Below, one piece after another: positions 43,738 to 52,450 of a DNA stretch of 64,000 nucleotides (position 1 is its first letter; each line of letters starts with the position of its first letter). The notes below the pieces were generated by a model. The model saw nothing but the letters and a program-made list of their open reading frames with translations, was not told where the DNA came from and ran no database searches. The translations under genes were made by a program, and so were the position numbers. The DNA is taken from positions 1-64,000 of the forward strand of contig JARGPB010000001.1 of NCBI GenBank assembly GCA_029212905.1, written 5' to 3'. The stretch is from Thalassovita sp. (GTDB taxonomy: Bacteria; Pseudomonadota; Alphaproteobacteria; Rhodobacterales; Rhodobacteraceae).

Positions 43738-43905
43738 TCAAATCGCCGCGCGGTGAACGAAAATGGTGATGAATAGCGCGATCATCATAAAGAATATCGC
43801 ATATCCGGCGGCATATTGCGCCATGTCCTTGGCTCCGCCTCCGCGCTTTTTCGCGCGATAGATCCCCAAGAGTATTCCCAAAATTGCGCCCGCTATGACG
43901 ATCAT
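43738..43905 (-). CDS. Small two-helix membrane protein in the MoxR/VWA module (55 aa)
   Basis: 55-residue frame starting ATG 43905 and ending TGA 43738. It has a first hydrophobic helix (MIVIAGAILGILLGIY), a basic glycine-rich loop (RAKKRGGGAKDMAQ) and a second helix (YAIFFMMIALFITIFV). The ATG overlaps the stop of the DUF2927 lipoprotein gene (ATGA), and the stop is three bases before the VWA gene start. Both junctions indicate coupled translation and argue that it is real. No known family recognised. It could anchor the VWA/MoxR machinery to the membrane. Confidence 0.72.
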   Translation of the reverse strand: MIVIAGAILGILLGIYRAKKRGGGAKDMAQYAAGYAIFFMMIALFITIFVHRAAI

Positions 43906-45281
43906 GACTGCCCGTTTCTCCTTCTGAGCGGAGAGAGCGCCGTGATTTCGCGCAGTTTTGCGCGTACGGCCCTATCCGCGCCAAATCCGTAGCGCGCCCA
44001 GCCCAGACTGTCCAGTCTGACGGCCTGGGCCTCGGTCGGGCGGTCTTGCAGGTCCAGCGCCTCGGCGCGGAGCAATTGCAGTGTCGATAGCAGGGCGGCG
44101 TTTTCGTGCTGGGCCGCAACGGCCAGATAGGGGGTCGTCAACAGCAGGGCCTCTTGGCCGCTACCTTCGGTGATCGCATAGGCGGCCAGCTGTGCGGCCA
44201 CATGGGCAGCGTGCAGCTGAGTGACCGGGTTGCGGGTATAAAACGACTGCGCCGCACGGAAATGGGAAAGGGCGATTTCAGCATTGAACCCCTGCGTCAG
44301 GCGGCCCAACGCATAGTGGGCAAAGGCACGGCGATGATCGGTCCAGCCGGCGTTTTCAGCGATGGCCAGCGCTCGGCGGGCGGCCAGCTGCCGCGCAGCA
44401 GGGCCGGTGCCGGGCCCAAGCGCGGTTTGTATCGCGTCAGTCCATGCGCGTGGCGTTTGGCTTAGCCCTGCGGCTCGGCGTCCTTGTCCGGCTGGGTTCA
44501 GTCGCGCCAAAATCGCAGGCAAGCGCTGTGAAACGGCCGCACGAGACATGCCGTTGCGCAGCTCAGGCGCATAATATGCACGCAGAATTAGCATGTCATA
44601 GCTGGTCAGAACCGTGTGGATATTGTCGTCGTTGAATACGGAATCCGGCAGGCGATACAGGTCATTCAAAGGCCCCAAGGCCTGGGCAAGCTCTTCGTGC
44701 AGGCAGTCGCGGGTTTCTTGGGGGGGCGAATCCACGGGAATAAAAATAGCCATTTTTTTGCGTTCTTGCAGGCGGACCCAATCGGTTTTTGGGGCCCGCG
44801 CCGCGCGGGGGTATTCAGACAGTCGTGAAATATTCGGGACCACGAAACAGGCGGCTTGCGGGATGTGGCGTTGAATATCTGAGCGGCTGACAGCATTAAT
44901 GGTGATCGAGGCCGTGTCAGCCTGTGTCAGCTGAATATCAATGCCCGCCTCGGTGCGCAGACGTGCCAGTAGGCGGGTCAGGTCTTGGCGCATCTGGGGC
45001 GGCGCCCGTCCGGTAACGCGCAGGGTTATGGGGCCTTCGAACCGGGTGAAAACCGGCAGCTCGCGCCCTGATTCCAGCTGAAACGAAAGATCCAGGAAAT
45101 CCCGCGCCAAATCAGCATTCGAGGTCCGAACGCGTTCCAGCGTCTGCCCCCGGAATGTTTTCATCGGAGGAAGCGCCCCAACCGGCGAGCTGGCTGCGCG
45201 ACTGGCCGTAAGGTCCGGGTCTGCGGGCATACAGGCTGCCAAAGATGCAACCATAACGAGGCTAAGCAGGATCTTCTTCAT
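43902..45281 (-). CDS. DUF2927 lipoprotein
   Basis: 459-residue lipoprotein. Signal peptide with lipobox L-A-A-C17 (MKKILLSLVMVASLAAC), a DUF2927 domain (about 65-240; CFVVPN, DCLHEELAQALGPLNDLYRLPDSVFND, LILRAYYAPELRNGM), then a helical TPR-like C-terminal half (about 290-455). DUF2927 has no established function; its Glu/His-containing CLHEELAQ segment resembles a degenerate metalloprotease helix, which is speculation. ATG 45281 follows AGGATAG. Located between moxR and the VWA gene and coupled to the mini membrane protein, which suggests it is the periplasmic part of one module. Confidence 0.85.
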   Translation of the reverse strand: MKKILLSLVMVASLAACMPADPDLTASRAASSPVGALPPMKTFRGQTLERVRTSNADLARDFLDLSFQLESGRELPVFTRFEGPITLRVTGRAPPQMRQDLTRLLARLRTEAGIDIQLTQADTASITINAVSRSDIQRHIPQAACFVVPNISRLSEYPRAARAPKTDWVRLQERKKMAIFIPVDSPPQETRDCLHEELAQALGPLNDLYRLPDSVFNDDNIHTVLTSYDMLILRAYYAPELRNGMSRAAVSQRLPAILARLNPAGQGRRAAGLSQTPRAWTDAIQTALGPGTGPAARQLAARRALAIAENAGWTDHRRAFAHYALGRLTQGFNAEIALSHFRAAQSFYTRNPVTQLHAAHVAAQLAAYAITEGSGQEALLLTTPYLAVAAQHENAALLSTLQLLRAEALDLQDRPTEAQAVRLDSLGWARYGFGADRAVRAKLREITALSPLRRRNGQS

Positions 45282-45392
45282 GCGGCTATCCTGCCTGTTC
45301 GCTACGGCCGAAACAATGGATTTTCCAATGCTTTGGGGAAACTGGCACAGAATGGAGGAGGGCGCATGTGTCCATGCGCCCAAATTCGCCGA

Positions 45393-46232
45393 TCAGCGTT
45401 GTCCGCGCGCCATAAACGCCAGACGTTCAAACAGATGGACGTCCTGTTCGTTCTTCAGCAGAGCCCCGTGCAGTTTCGGCAGGGCGTTTGCACCGTCGCG
45501 TTTCAGATCCTCGGGGGTCATGTCTTCGGCCAGCAACAGTTTCAGCCAGTCCAGAACCTCGGAGGTCGAGGGTTTCTTCTTCAGCCCGGCCGTTTCGCGC
45601 AGTTCGTAGAATTGCGTGAGCGCGGTTGTCAGAAGCTTCTGCTTGATGTCGGGGTGGTGGACCTCGACGATCTGCTTCATCACCTCGGGTTCGGGGAAGC
45701 GGATGTAGTGGAAGAAACAGCGGCGCAAAAACGCGTCAGGCAGTTCCTTTTCGTTGTTCGAGGTGATGATCACGATAGGGCGCACCTGCGCCTTGATGGT
45801 TTCGCCGGTCTCGTAGACGTGGAATTCCATCTTATCCAGCTCTTGCAGCAGGTCGTTGGGGAATTCGATGTCGGCTTTGTCCACTTCGTCGATCAGAAGG
45901 ACGACTTTCTCACCGGCCTCAAAGGCCTGCCAAAGCTTGCCTTTCTTAATGTAGTTTTTCACGTCATGGACGCGCTCTTCGCCCAACTGACTGTCGCGAA
46001 GGCGGCTAACGGCATCGTATTCATACAATCCCTGCTGCGCCTTGGTGGTGGATTTGATGTTCCACTCGATCATCGTCAAACCCAAGGCCTGCGCCACCTG
46101 GCGAGCGAGTTCAGTCTTGCCTGTTCCCGGTTCGCCCTTAACCAACAATGGCCGTTCTAGCGTCACGGCTGCGTTGACGGCGACCTTTAGGTCGTCTGTG
46201 GCGACATAAGCGTCTGTGCCTTGAAATTTCAT
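45393..46232 (-). CDS. MoxR family AAA+ ATPase
   Basis: 279-residue AAA+ protein. Walker A G33-E-P-G-T-G-K-T40, Walker B with LLIDEVDKAD (about 112-121), sensor 1 in IVITSNNEKELPDAFLRRCFFHYI with the Arg finger, and a C-terminal lid (SEVLDWLKLLLAED). MoxR ATPases act with VWA proteins in assembly or activation of enzymes. ATG 46232 gives the usual MKFQGTDAYVATDD start; a TTG at 46247 is in frame but less likely. First gene of the module that ends with the CoxE-like VWA gene. Confidence 0.92.
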   Translation of the reverse strand: MKFQGTDAYVATDDLKVAVNAAVTLERPLLVKGEPGTGKTELARQVAQALGLTMIEWNIKSTTKAQQGLYEYDAVSRLRDSQLGEERVHDVKNYIKKGKLWQAFEAGEKVVLLIDEVDKADIEFPNDLLQELDKMEFHVYETGETIKAQVRPIVIITSNNEKELPDAFLRRCFFHYIRFPEPEVMKQIVEVHHPDIKQKLLTTALTQFYELRETAGLKKKPSTSEVLDWLKLLLAEDMTPEDLKRDGANALPKLHGALLKNEQDVHLFERLAFMARGQR

Positions 46233-46281
46233 GAATTGATCACCCAATTGCCCTGTTCAGGGCGCACAGTAGCGTGAACAT

Positions 46282-46309
46282 TTGTGAGCCGCAATGTGGG
46301 ACATATAAG
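46282..46309 (+). promoter_or_regulatory. Probable dksA promoter
   Basis: TTGTGA (46282-46287), a 16-base spacer, and TATAAG (46304-46309), about 54 bases before the dksA ATG, in the gap shared with the divergent moxR gene. Confidence 0.45.
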
Positions 46310-46362
46310 GGTAGTGACAAGCTCAACCTGTTGGGGTAAGTCGGCGGCGGGAGGGTACCAAA

Positions 46363-46836
46363 ATGTCAGAAGAGAATTCCATGACTGAATTGGACCTGGA
46401 TGAGGGAAACGAGATGAAGGCAGAAACCTTTATTTCCGACGACTACCGTCCGGCGGAAGACGAACCGTTCATGAACGAACGCCAGCTGGAGTATTTCCGG
46501 CGCAAACTCAACGACTGGAAGGCCGACCTGTTGGCCGACAGCCGCGATACGATCGAAGGCCTGCAAGACGGCACGCGAAATATCCCCGACATTGCCGACC
46601 GCGCAAGCGAGGAAACCGACCGTGCCCTGGAATTGCGGACCCGTGATCGCCAGCGGAAATTGGTTTCGAAGATCGACGCAGCTTTGCGCCGTATCGACGA
46701 AGGCGAATACGGCTATTGCGAAGTGACCGGCGAGCAAATCAGCCTTAAACGGCTGGACGCGCGTCCGATCGCGACCATGAGCCTGGAGGCCCAGGAACGC
46801 CACGAGCGGCGTGAAAAGGTCCATCGCGACGACTGA
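46363..46836 (+). CDS. dksA: RNA polymerase-binding transcription factor DksA
   Basis: 157-residue DksA/TraR protein that binds the RNA polymerase secondary channel and, with ppGpp, adjusts rRNA and amino-acid promoters. The coiled-coil tip is intact (NIPDIADRASEE; D79 and A81 match E. coli D74 and A76). The C4 zinc site is degenerate: C119 remains, while the other three positions are T122, S140 and A143. This resembles redox-insensitive DksA variants. GGGAGGGTACCAAA precedes the ATG. It has its own promoter and terminator. Confidence 0.93.
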   Translation: MSEENSMTELDLDEGNEMKAETFISDDYRPAEDEPFMNERQLEYFRRKLNDWKADLLADSRDTIEGLQDGTRNIPDIADRASEETDRALELRTRDRQRKLVSKIDAALRRIDEGEYGYCEVTGEQISLKRLDARPIATMSLEAQERHERREKVHRDD

Positions 46837-46862
46837 TTCTTCGAGTATCGAGAAAATTAGAG

Positions 46863-46889
46863 CGCCGGGGGTTTCCTCCGGCGTTTTTT
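46863..46889 (+). terminator. dksA terminator
   Basis: CGCCGG (46863-46868) pairs with CCGGCG (46878-46883), followed by six T residues (46884-46889). Confidence 0.85.
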
Positions 46890-46906
46890 CGTTTCAAACA
46901 GCGGGC

Positions 46907-48079
46907 ATGAGTCTTCTGGGTCGGAAAATTGCAGTCATTGGCGGCGGAATCGCCGGGCTGGCGGTGTCGCGCGCGCTTGCGCTACGCGGCGCATCCGTGA
47001 CCGTTCTGGAACAGGCCCCAGAAATCACCGAGGTTGGCGCGGGGCTGCAAATCAGCCCCAACGGATTTGCTGTTCTGGACGCGCTTGGTCTGGGGGGTGA
47101 CTTGGTTCAAGCCGCCGTGCGTGGCGAAGCGGTCAGCCTGCGCGACTATCGGAAATCCGAGGTTGTCCGACTGGATTTGACACGGCTTAAGAACCGCAAC
47201 TATTTCTTTGTGCATCGCGCTGATCTGATTGATCTCTTGGCTGCGGGAGCTCGCGACGCTGGCGTCAAAATCCGTCTGTTGCAACAAGTTCAGGACGTGA
47301 TTCCCGGATCCCCACCGACCATCTGCCTGCAAAATGGATCCAAGTTGCATCCTGATCTGGTGATTGGGGCGGATGGGCTGCACTCGGCCACCCGGATCGC
47401 GCTGAATGGCGCTGACAACCCCTTTTTTACCCATCAGGTCGCCTGGCGCACGGTTATTCCCAATTCAATGGGGCTGGGTCCGGTGGCCCGTGTGCATATG
47501 GGGCCGGGCAGGCATATGGTCAGCTACCCTCTGCGGGACGGGAAAGACATCAATATCGTGGCGGTTCAAGAGCGACGCCAGTGGATGGAGGAGGGCTGGC
47601 ATCACACTGACAGCCCAGAGAATCTACGCGCCGCCTTTGCCGACTTTGGCCCCGAAGTGCAAGAGATGCTTGCCCAGGTTTCAGACGTGCGTTTGTGGGG
47701 CCTGTTCCGCCACCCGATTGCCCCGCGTTGGTATGGCGAAAACACGGTGATTCTGGGCGATGCAGCCCACCCGACCTTGCCGTTTCTGGCTCAGGGCGCC
47801 AGCATGGGGCTCGAAGATGCCTGGGCTTTGGCGGAAGAACTATCGACTTGCGACAGCATCAATGCCGGGCTTGTGTCCTATCAGAATCGCCGTCATGCGC
47901 GCGCAACCAAGGTGATCAATGCGGCCACAGGCAATGCGTGGAAATACCATCTGGGATTTGCTCCGCTGCGATTTGCGGCCCACACCGCACTGAAATTGGG
48001 CGGGGCTCTGATGCCGGATCGGATGATGCACCAGTTTGATTGGCTGTATTTACACGACGAAACCCGGCGCGGGGCCTGA
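46907..48079 (+). CDS. FAD-dependent monooxygenase (salicylate/3-hydroxybenzoate hydroxylase-like)
   Basis: 390-residue flavoprotein monooxygenase. N-terminal Rossmann motif IAVIGGGIAGLAVSRALALRG (GGGIAG at 12-17), the central DG-type motif VIGADGLHSATR, and the second FAD motif VILGDAAHPTLPFLAQGASMGLEDAWAL. These define the class A aromatic hydroxylase family, which uses NAD(P)H and O2. The substrate is unknown; salicylate- or 3-hydroxybenzoate-type aromatics are typical. ATG 46907 is downstream of the dksA terminator; a frame reaching back to 46811 crosses that terminator and is rejected. Confidence 0.87.
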   Translation: MSLLGRKIAVIGGGIAGLAVSRALALRGASVTVLEQAPEITEVGAGLQISPNGFAVLDALGLGGDLVQAAVRGEAVSLRDYRKSEVVRLDLTRLKNRNYFFVHRADLIDLLAAGARDAGVKIRLLQQVQDVIPGSPPTICLQNGSKLHPDLVIGADGLHSATRIALNGADNPFFTHQVAWRTVIPNSMGLGPVARVHMGPGRHMVSYPLRDGKDINIVAVQERRQWMEEGWHHTDSPENLRAAFADFGPEVQEMLAQVSDVRLWGLFRHPIAPRWYGENTVILGDAAHPTLPFLAQGASMGLEDAWALAEELSTCDSINAGLVSYQNRRHARATKVINAATGNAWKYHLGFAPLRFAAHTALKLGGALMPDRMMHQFDWLYLHDETRRGA

Positions 48080-48103
48080 CGCATCGCACCCAGGGTCGCG
48101 CCC

Positions 48104-48910
48104 CTAGGCGTCCAGCTCGATCCAGACCGGAACGTGGTCGGAGGGCTTTTCGCGCCCGCGAATGCCGCGATCAATCTGACAGTCCTGTAACAAATCCGCG
48201 CATTGCGGTGTCAGCAACAGATGATCGATTCGAATGCCGTTATCCTTGTTCCACGCGCCTGCCTGATAGTCCCAGAACGAGTACTGACCAGGCCCGCGTG
48301 TCCGCGCGCGAAACGCCTCGGTGAACCCAAGGTTCAGAATGCGGCGGTAGGCAGCGCGGCTCTCGGGGCGAAACAGAGCATCCTCGCGCCAGACTTCGGG
48401 GTGTTTGGCGTCTTCTTCTTGCGGGATGATGTTGTAATCCCCGGCCATCAAGGCGGGGATCTCGTCATCCATCAACTGCTGGGCGCGGGCGTGCATCCGT
48501 TCCATCCAGGCCAGTTTATAGGCGTATTTCCCACCTTTGACGGGCTGTCCCTGATCGTCCAGCTCAACCGGATTGCCGTTGGGCAGGTACAGACCACAAA
48601 GGCGGATGGCGGTTTTGCCGACCACCGTGGCCTCGATCCAGCGGGCCTGTTCATCGCTGTCATCGCCAGGCAGGCCGCGCGTGACGTCCTCGAGCGGCAG
48701 TTTCGACAGGATCGCCACACCGTTGAAGCTTTTCTGACCGTGGGTTTCGACGTTATAGCCCATGTCCTCGAACAGCTCGCGGGGGAAGTTTTCGTCAACG
48801 GATTTGATCTCTTGCAGGATCGCGACGTCGGGCTGTGCCTCTTCCAGCCAATCGCTCAGCGCCTTCACGCGGGCTTTGATGCCGTTGATGTTGAAGGTGG
48901 CGATTTTCAT
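48104..48910 (-). CDS. xthA: Exodeoxyribonuclease III (AP endonuclease)
   Basis: 268-residue Mg2+-dependent AP endonuclease/3'-5' exonuclease of base-excision repair. Catalytic residues are visible: N7 (TFNINGI), E34 (LQEIKS), D158 and N160 (AGDYNIIP), D229 (IRIDHLLL), and D258-H259 (PSDHVPVW). Length equals E. coli XthA. ATG 48910 starts MKIATFNING; an upstream in-frame start adds seven unconserved residues. It converges with the FAD monooxygenase gene. Confidence 0.95.
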   Translation of the reverse strand: MKIATFNINGIKARVKALSDWLEEAQPDVAILQEIKSVDENFPRELFEDMGYNVETHGQKSFNGVAILSKLPLEDVTRGLPGDDSDEQARWIEATVVGKTAIRLCGLYLPNGNPVELDDQGQPVKGGKYAYKLAWMERMHARAQQLMDDEIPALMAGDYNIIPQEEDAKHPEVWREDALFRPESRAAYRRILNLGFTEAFRARTRGPGQYSFWDYQAGAWNKDNGIRIDHLLLTPQCADLLQDCQIDRGIRGREKPSDHVPVWIELDA

Positions 48911-48983
48911 GGCGCGTCTCCTGCAAAGCACTGGTCAGCCCTTATGGGCTGTGTCCATTATGGTGAGCAAGCTGAAACCCGGA

Positions 48984-49307
48984 TTACATCGAAAAGGACG
49001 TGCCGCAACCACAGGACGCCGTGGCGTTCGGGTTGTCGATCACGAACCGCGCGCCGATCAGTTCCTCGGTGAAATCAATTGTGGCACCCGCCAAAAAGGG
49101 CAGGGATACGGTATCCACGACCACTTTTTCGCCAGCGCCTTCGAGGATCAGATCGTCCGTTTCAGGGGTGTCCAGCTTGATTTCATACTGAAACCCCGAG
49201 CATCCGCCGCCTTCGACTGCGACTCGTAGGGCCTGGCCCTGGGCGCTTGCGCCGATCTCGGACAGGCGAGCAAAGGCACGATCAGTCACTTTAGGTGGCA
49301 ATTGCAT
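48984..49307 (-). CDS. HesB/IscA-type iron-sulfur assembly protein
   Basis: 107-residue A-type carrier of Fe-S cluster assembly. The three cluster/iron ligands are C36 (GGGCSGFQYEI), C99 and C101 (ASCGCGTSFSM) in the invariant C-x(~60)-C-G-C pattern. It could be ErpA or IscA; the two cannot be told apart by eye. ATG 49307 starts MQLPPKVTDRAF; the longer frame upstream shadows the start of dgt. It is divergent from dgt with 86 bp between. Confidence 0.92.
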   Translation of the reverse strand: MQLPPKVTDRAFARLSEIGASAQGQALRVAVEGGGCSGFQYEIKLDTPETDDLILEGAGEKVVVDTVSLPFLAGATIDFTEELIGARFVIDNPNATASCGCGTSFSM

Positions 49308-49393
49308 GGGTTTAGGGCTCCTGCGCGGTTTCTTTGGGCGGCTCAATAGAATATATGGCATGCAATGGACAGGCGACAAGGACCAGTTGAGGC

Positions 49394-50581
49394 ATGGCAG
49401 CCCTCTTTGCATCGGATCCGGGCGCAAGCCGCGGCCGACTATACCCCGAAGACGAAAGCGCATTCCGGTCGTGCTTTCAAAGGGATCGTGACCGGATCAT
49501 TCACGCCAGCTCTTTCCGGCGTCTGAAACACAAGACCCAGGTCTTTATCGAACACGAGGGCGATTATTTCCGCACGCGCCTGACCCATTCGATCGAGGTG
49601 GCGCAGGTGGCACGCACAATGGCGGGCACCCTGGGGCTGAATCAAGAGCTGACCGAGGCCGTCGCGCTGGCGCATGATCTGGGCCACACGCCCTTTGGTC
49701 ACACCGGCGAGGACGCCCTGGCCGAGCTGATGGCCCCTTATGGCGGGTTCGATCATAACGCCCAGGCGATCCGCATCGTGACCTCGCTTGAACGGCACTA
49801 TGCCGAATGGGACGGGCTGAACCTGACGTGGGAAACACTGGAAGGCATTGCAAAACATAATGGTCCCGTGACGGGCGATATTCCGTGGGCCTTGTCTGCC
49901 TATGATGTGCGCCACGATCTGGAATTGCACACCCACGCCAGCACCGAGGCGCAGATCGCGGCCCTGTCTGATGACATTGCCTATAACAATCACGATCTGC
50001 ATGACGGGCTGCGCGCCGAGCTGTTCTCGACGGATGAGCTGGCCGAGATGCCCATTCTGGATCGCTGTTTCAGCGAGGTGGACGGGCTCTATCCCGGCTT
50101 GAACTATTACCGTCGGCGGCACGAGGCCCTACGGCGGTTCTTTGGCATTCTGGTCGAGGATGTCATCGCGGTGACGCAGGCAAACCTGGCCGACCTAAAC
50201 CCGCGCTCGGTCCAAGAGGTCCGCGGGGCAGGGCGGATGATGGTGCAGTTTTCACAGCCCTTGTGGGAAGACCTGAAGGTCATCCGCGAATTCCTGTTCC
50301 ACCGCATGTACCGCGCCCCCGAAGTGGTCGAGGTGCGCAGCTATGTCACCGACGTGGTGCGCGAACTGTTCGCCATCTATATGGAACAACCCGACCTGCT
50401 GCCTCGTCAATGGCGCAAGGACGTGGACGAGGCCCAGACGGATGTGGCCCTGGCGCGGATCGTGTCGGACTATATCGCGGGAATGACGGACCGTTTTGCG
50501 CTGCAAGAACACCAGCGCATGACCGGCAGACAAGCCATTCCAGCGGGGCGTCGCGCCACACCCGTTCAACGCGGCGGATGA
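49394..50581 (+). CDS. dgt: Deoxyguanosinetriphosphate triphosphohydrolase-like protein
   Basis: 395-residue HD-domain dNTP triphosphohydrolase. Metal ligands are H65 (RLTHSIEVAQVAR), H94-D95 (ALAHDLGHTPFGHTGE) and a distal Asp (LSDDIAYNNHD). The R(L)KHKTQVF motif and N-terminal RSCFQRDRDRIIHASSFRRL are typical of the type 2 (dgt-like) subfamily. It hydrolyses dGTP or other dNTPs to nucleoside and triphosphate. It precedes argS with 86 bp between, and a promoter there suggests argS can be transcribed separately. Confidence 0.93.
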   Translation: MAALFASDPGASRGRLYPEDESAFRSCFQRDRDRIIHASSFRRLKHKTQVFIEHEGDYFRTRLTHSIEVAQVARTMAGTLGLNQELTEAVALAHDLGHTPFGHTGEDALAELMAPYGGFDHNAQAIRIVTSLERHYAEWDGLNLTWETLEGIAKHNGPVTGDIPWALSAYDVRHDLELHTHASTEAQIAALSDDIAYNNHDLHDGLRAELFSTDELAEMPILDRCFSEVDGLYPGLNYYRRRHEALRRFFGILVEDVIAVTQANLADLNPRSVQEVRGAGRMMVQFSQPLWEDLKVIREFLFHRMYRAPEVVEVRSYVTDVVRELFAIYMEQPDLLPRQWRKDVDEAQTDVALARIVSDYIAGMTDRFALQEHQRMTGRQAIPAGRRATPVQRGG

Positions 50582-50612
50582 TCCAGCCAACAGGGCCGCG
50601 CCGCAAGGGGCG

Positions 50613-50640
50613 TTGACCTTTGGACTTTGCGTGGTAAACC
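50613..50640 (+). promoter_or_regulatory. Possible argS promoter
   Basis: TTGACC (50613-50618), 16-base spacer, TAAACC (50635-50640), 28 bases before the argS ATG. The -10 is weak. Confidence 0.4.
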
Positions 50641-50667
50641 CCGCGCAAGCTGAAAGGAATTGAACCC

Positions 50668-52413
50668 ATGAACCTCTTCACCGAACTGCGCGCGCTGGTG
50701 CTGGAAACACTTGGCCAGATGGCCGCAGCAGGCGAACTGCCCGAGGGGCTGGAGTATGCGAATGTTGCGGTCGAGCCGCCGCGCGATGCTGCACATGGGG
50801 ACATGGCCACGAATGCCGCGATGGTTTTGGCCAAAGCCGCCAAGATGAAGCCGCGCGACATCGCTGAAAAACTGGCCGAACGGCTGAGCGCCGACGCCCG
50901 TATCACCAGCGCCGATGTGGCCGGGCCGGGGTTTCTGAACCTGCGATTGGACGCGTCCCTGTGGCAAGGGATCGTCAAAACCGCACTGACCGATGGCACA
51001 GCCTACGGGCGCTCGGACATGGGGCAGAATAAAAAGGTCAACGTTGAATTTGTCAGCGCCAACCCGACAGGCCCGATGCATGTGGGCCACACGCGTGGTG
51101 CGGTGTTCGGCGATGCCCTGGCCAGCCTGCTGGATTACGCGGGCTATGATGTCACCCGTGAATACTACATCAACGATGGCGGCGCGCAGGTCGATGTGCT
51201 GGCGCGCTCGGCCTATGAACGTTACCGCGAAGCCAACGGGCTGGAGCCTGAAATAGCCGAAGGTCTGTATCCTGGCGATTATCTGATCCCCGTCGGCCAG
51301 ACGATGAAGGATAAATACGGCGACAGCCTGCTGGACAAACCCGAGGCCGATTGGCTGGTTGAAGTTCGCGATCTGGCCACCGAAGCAATGATGGAGATGA
51401 TCCGCGCTGATCTGGCCTCGCTTGGGGTGAAGATGGATGTCTACTATTCAGAGAAATCCCTGTACGGCACCGGCCAGATCGAGGCCGCGCTGGAGCGTCT
51501 GAAATCCCTTGGCCTGATCTACGAAGGCGTGCTGGAACCGCCCAAGGGCAAGCTGCCCGAAGATTGGGAAGAGCGCGAGCAAACGCTTTTCAAATCCACC
51601 GAATACGGCGACGACGTGGACCGTCCGGTACAGAAATCCGACGGCAAATGGACGTATTTCGCCCCCGATATTGCCTATCACTGGACCAAGGTCGAACGCG
51701 GCTTTGATCTGTTGATTGACGTGTTCGGCGCCGATCACGGGGGCTATGTCAAACGGATGAAGGCTGCGGTGGCTGCCCTGTCCGAAAGCCGTGTGCCGCT
51801 GGATGTGAAACTGATCCAGCTGGTGAAGCTGTATAAAAACGGTGAACCGTTTAAGATGTCCAAACGCGCGGGCACCTTTGTGACACTACGCGATGTCGTG
51901 GAGCAGGTGGGCGCCGACGTAACGCGTTTCCATATGCTGACCCGGAAAAACGACGCGCCGCTGGACTTTGATTTCGAAAAAGTGCTGGAGCAATCCAAGG
52001 ACAACCCGGTTTTCTATGTGCAATATGCCCATGCTCGGGTGTGCTCGGTGCTGCGCAAAGCGACCGAGGCAGGCATCGCCCATGATGACGCCACGCTGGC
52101 CGCGACCGACCTGTCTGGCCTGACCCACGAGGCCGAGCTGGCCGTCGCCAAGAAGCTGGCCGAATGGCCGCGTCTGGTGGAAATCGCAGGCCGCACCAAC
52201 GAACCACACCGGATTGCGTTCTTCCTGTACGAACTGTCGTCGGATTTCCATTCCTTGTGGAACCGTGGCAACGACGATTTGTCCCTGCGCTTCCTGCAAG
52301 AGGGCGATACGGACGCAAGTCAGGCGAAAATCGCCCTCGCGCGGGCCGTAGCCGTTGTTATTTCCGCAGGTCTTGGTATTCTGGGCGTAACACCGGCGGA
52401 AGAGATGCGATAA
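50668..52413 (+). CDS. argS: Arginine-tRNA ligase
   Basis: 581-residue class I aminoacyl-tRNA synthetase that charges tRNA-Arg. N-terminal Arg_tRNA_synt_N domain (about 1-85); the HIGH motif as H138-V-G-H141 after ANPTGPM; the KMSKR loop at 396-400 (FKMSKRAGTF); and a C-terminal DALR anticodon-binding domain (HARVCSVLRKA, then about 470-581). The KMSK lysine is present, unlike in some ArgRS. It heads the cluster argS-SPOR-nagZ-scpA-scpB. AAAGGAATTG precedes the ATG. Confidence 0.96.
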   Translation: MNLFTELRALVLETLGQMAAAGELPEGLEYANVAVEPPRDAAHGDMATNAAMVLAKAAKMKPRDIAEKLAERLSADARITSADVAGPGFLNLRLDASLWQGIVKTALTDGTAYGRSDMGQNKKVNVEFVSANPTGPMHVGHTRGAVFGDALASLLDYAGYDVTREYYINDGGAQVDVLARSAYERYREANGLEPEIAEGLYPGDYLIPVGQTMKDKYGDSLLDKPEADWLVEVRDLATEAMMEMIRADLASLGVKMDVYYSEKSLYGTGQIEAALERLKSLGLIYEGVLEPPKGKLPEDWEEREQTLFKSTEYGDDVDRPVQKSDGKWTYFAPDIAYHWTKVERGFDLLIDVFGADHGGYVKRMKAAVAALSESRVPLDVKLIQLVKLYKNGEPFKMSKRAGTFVTLRDVVEQVGADVTRFHMLTRKNDAPLDFDFEKVLEQSKDNPVFYVQYAHARVCSVLRKATEAGIAHDDATLAATDLSGLTHEAELAVAKKLAEWPRLVEIAGRTNEPHRIAFFLYELSSDFHSLWNRGNDDLSLRFLQEGDTDASQAKIALARAVAVVISAGLGILGVTPAEEMR

Positions 52414-52450
52414 CGCACGTATTCGCCGGCGACGCAGAGCAGAGGCGAGC

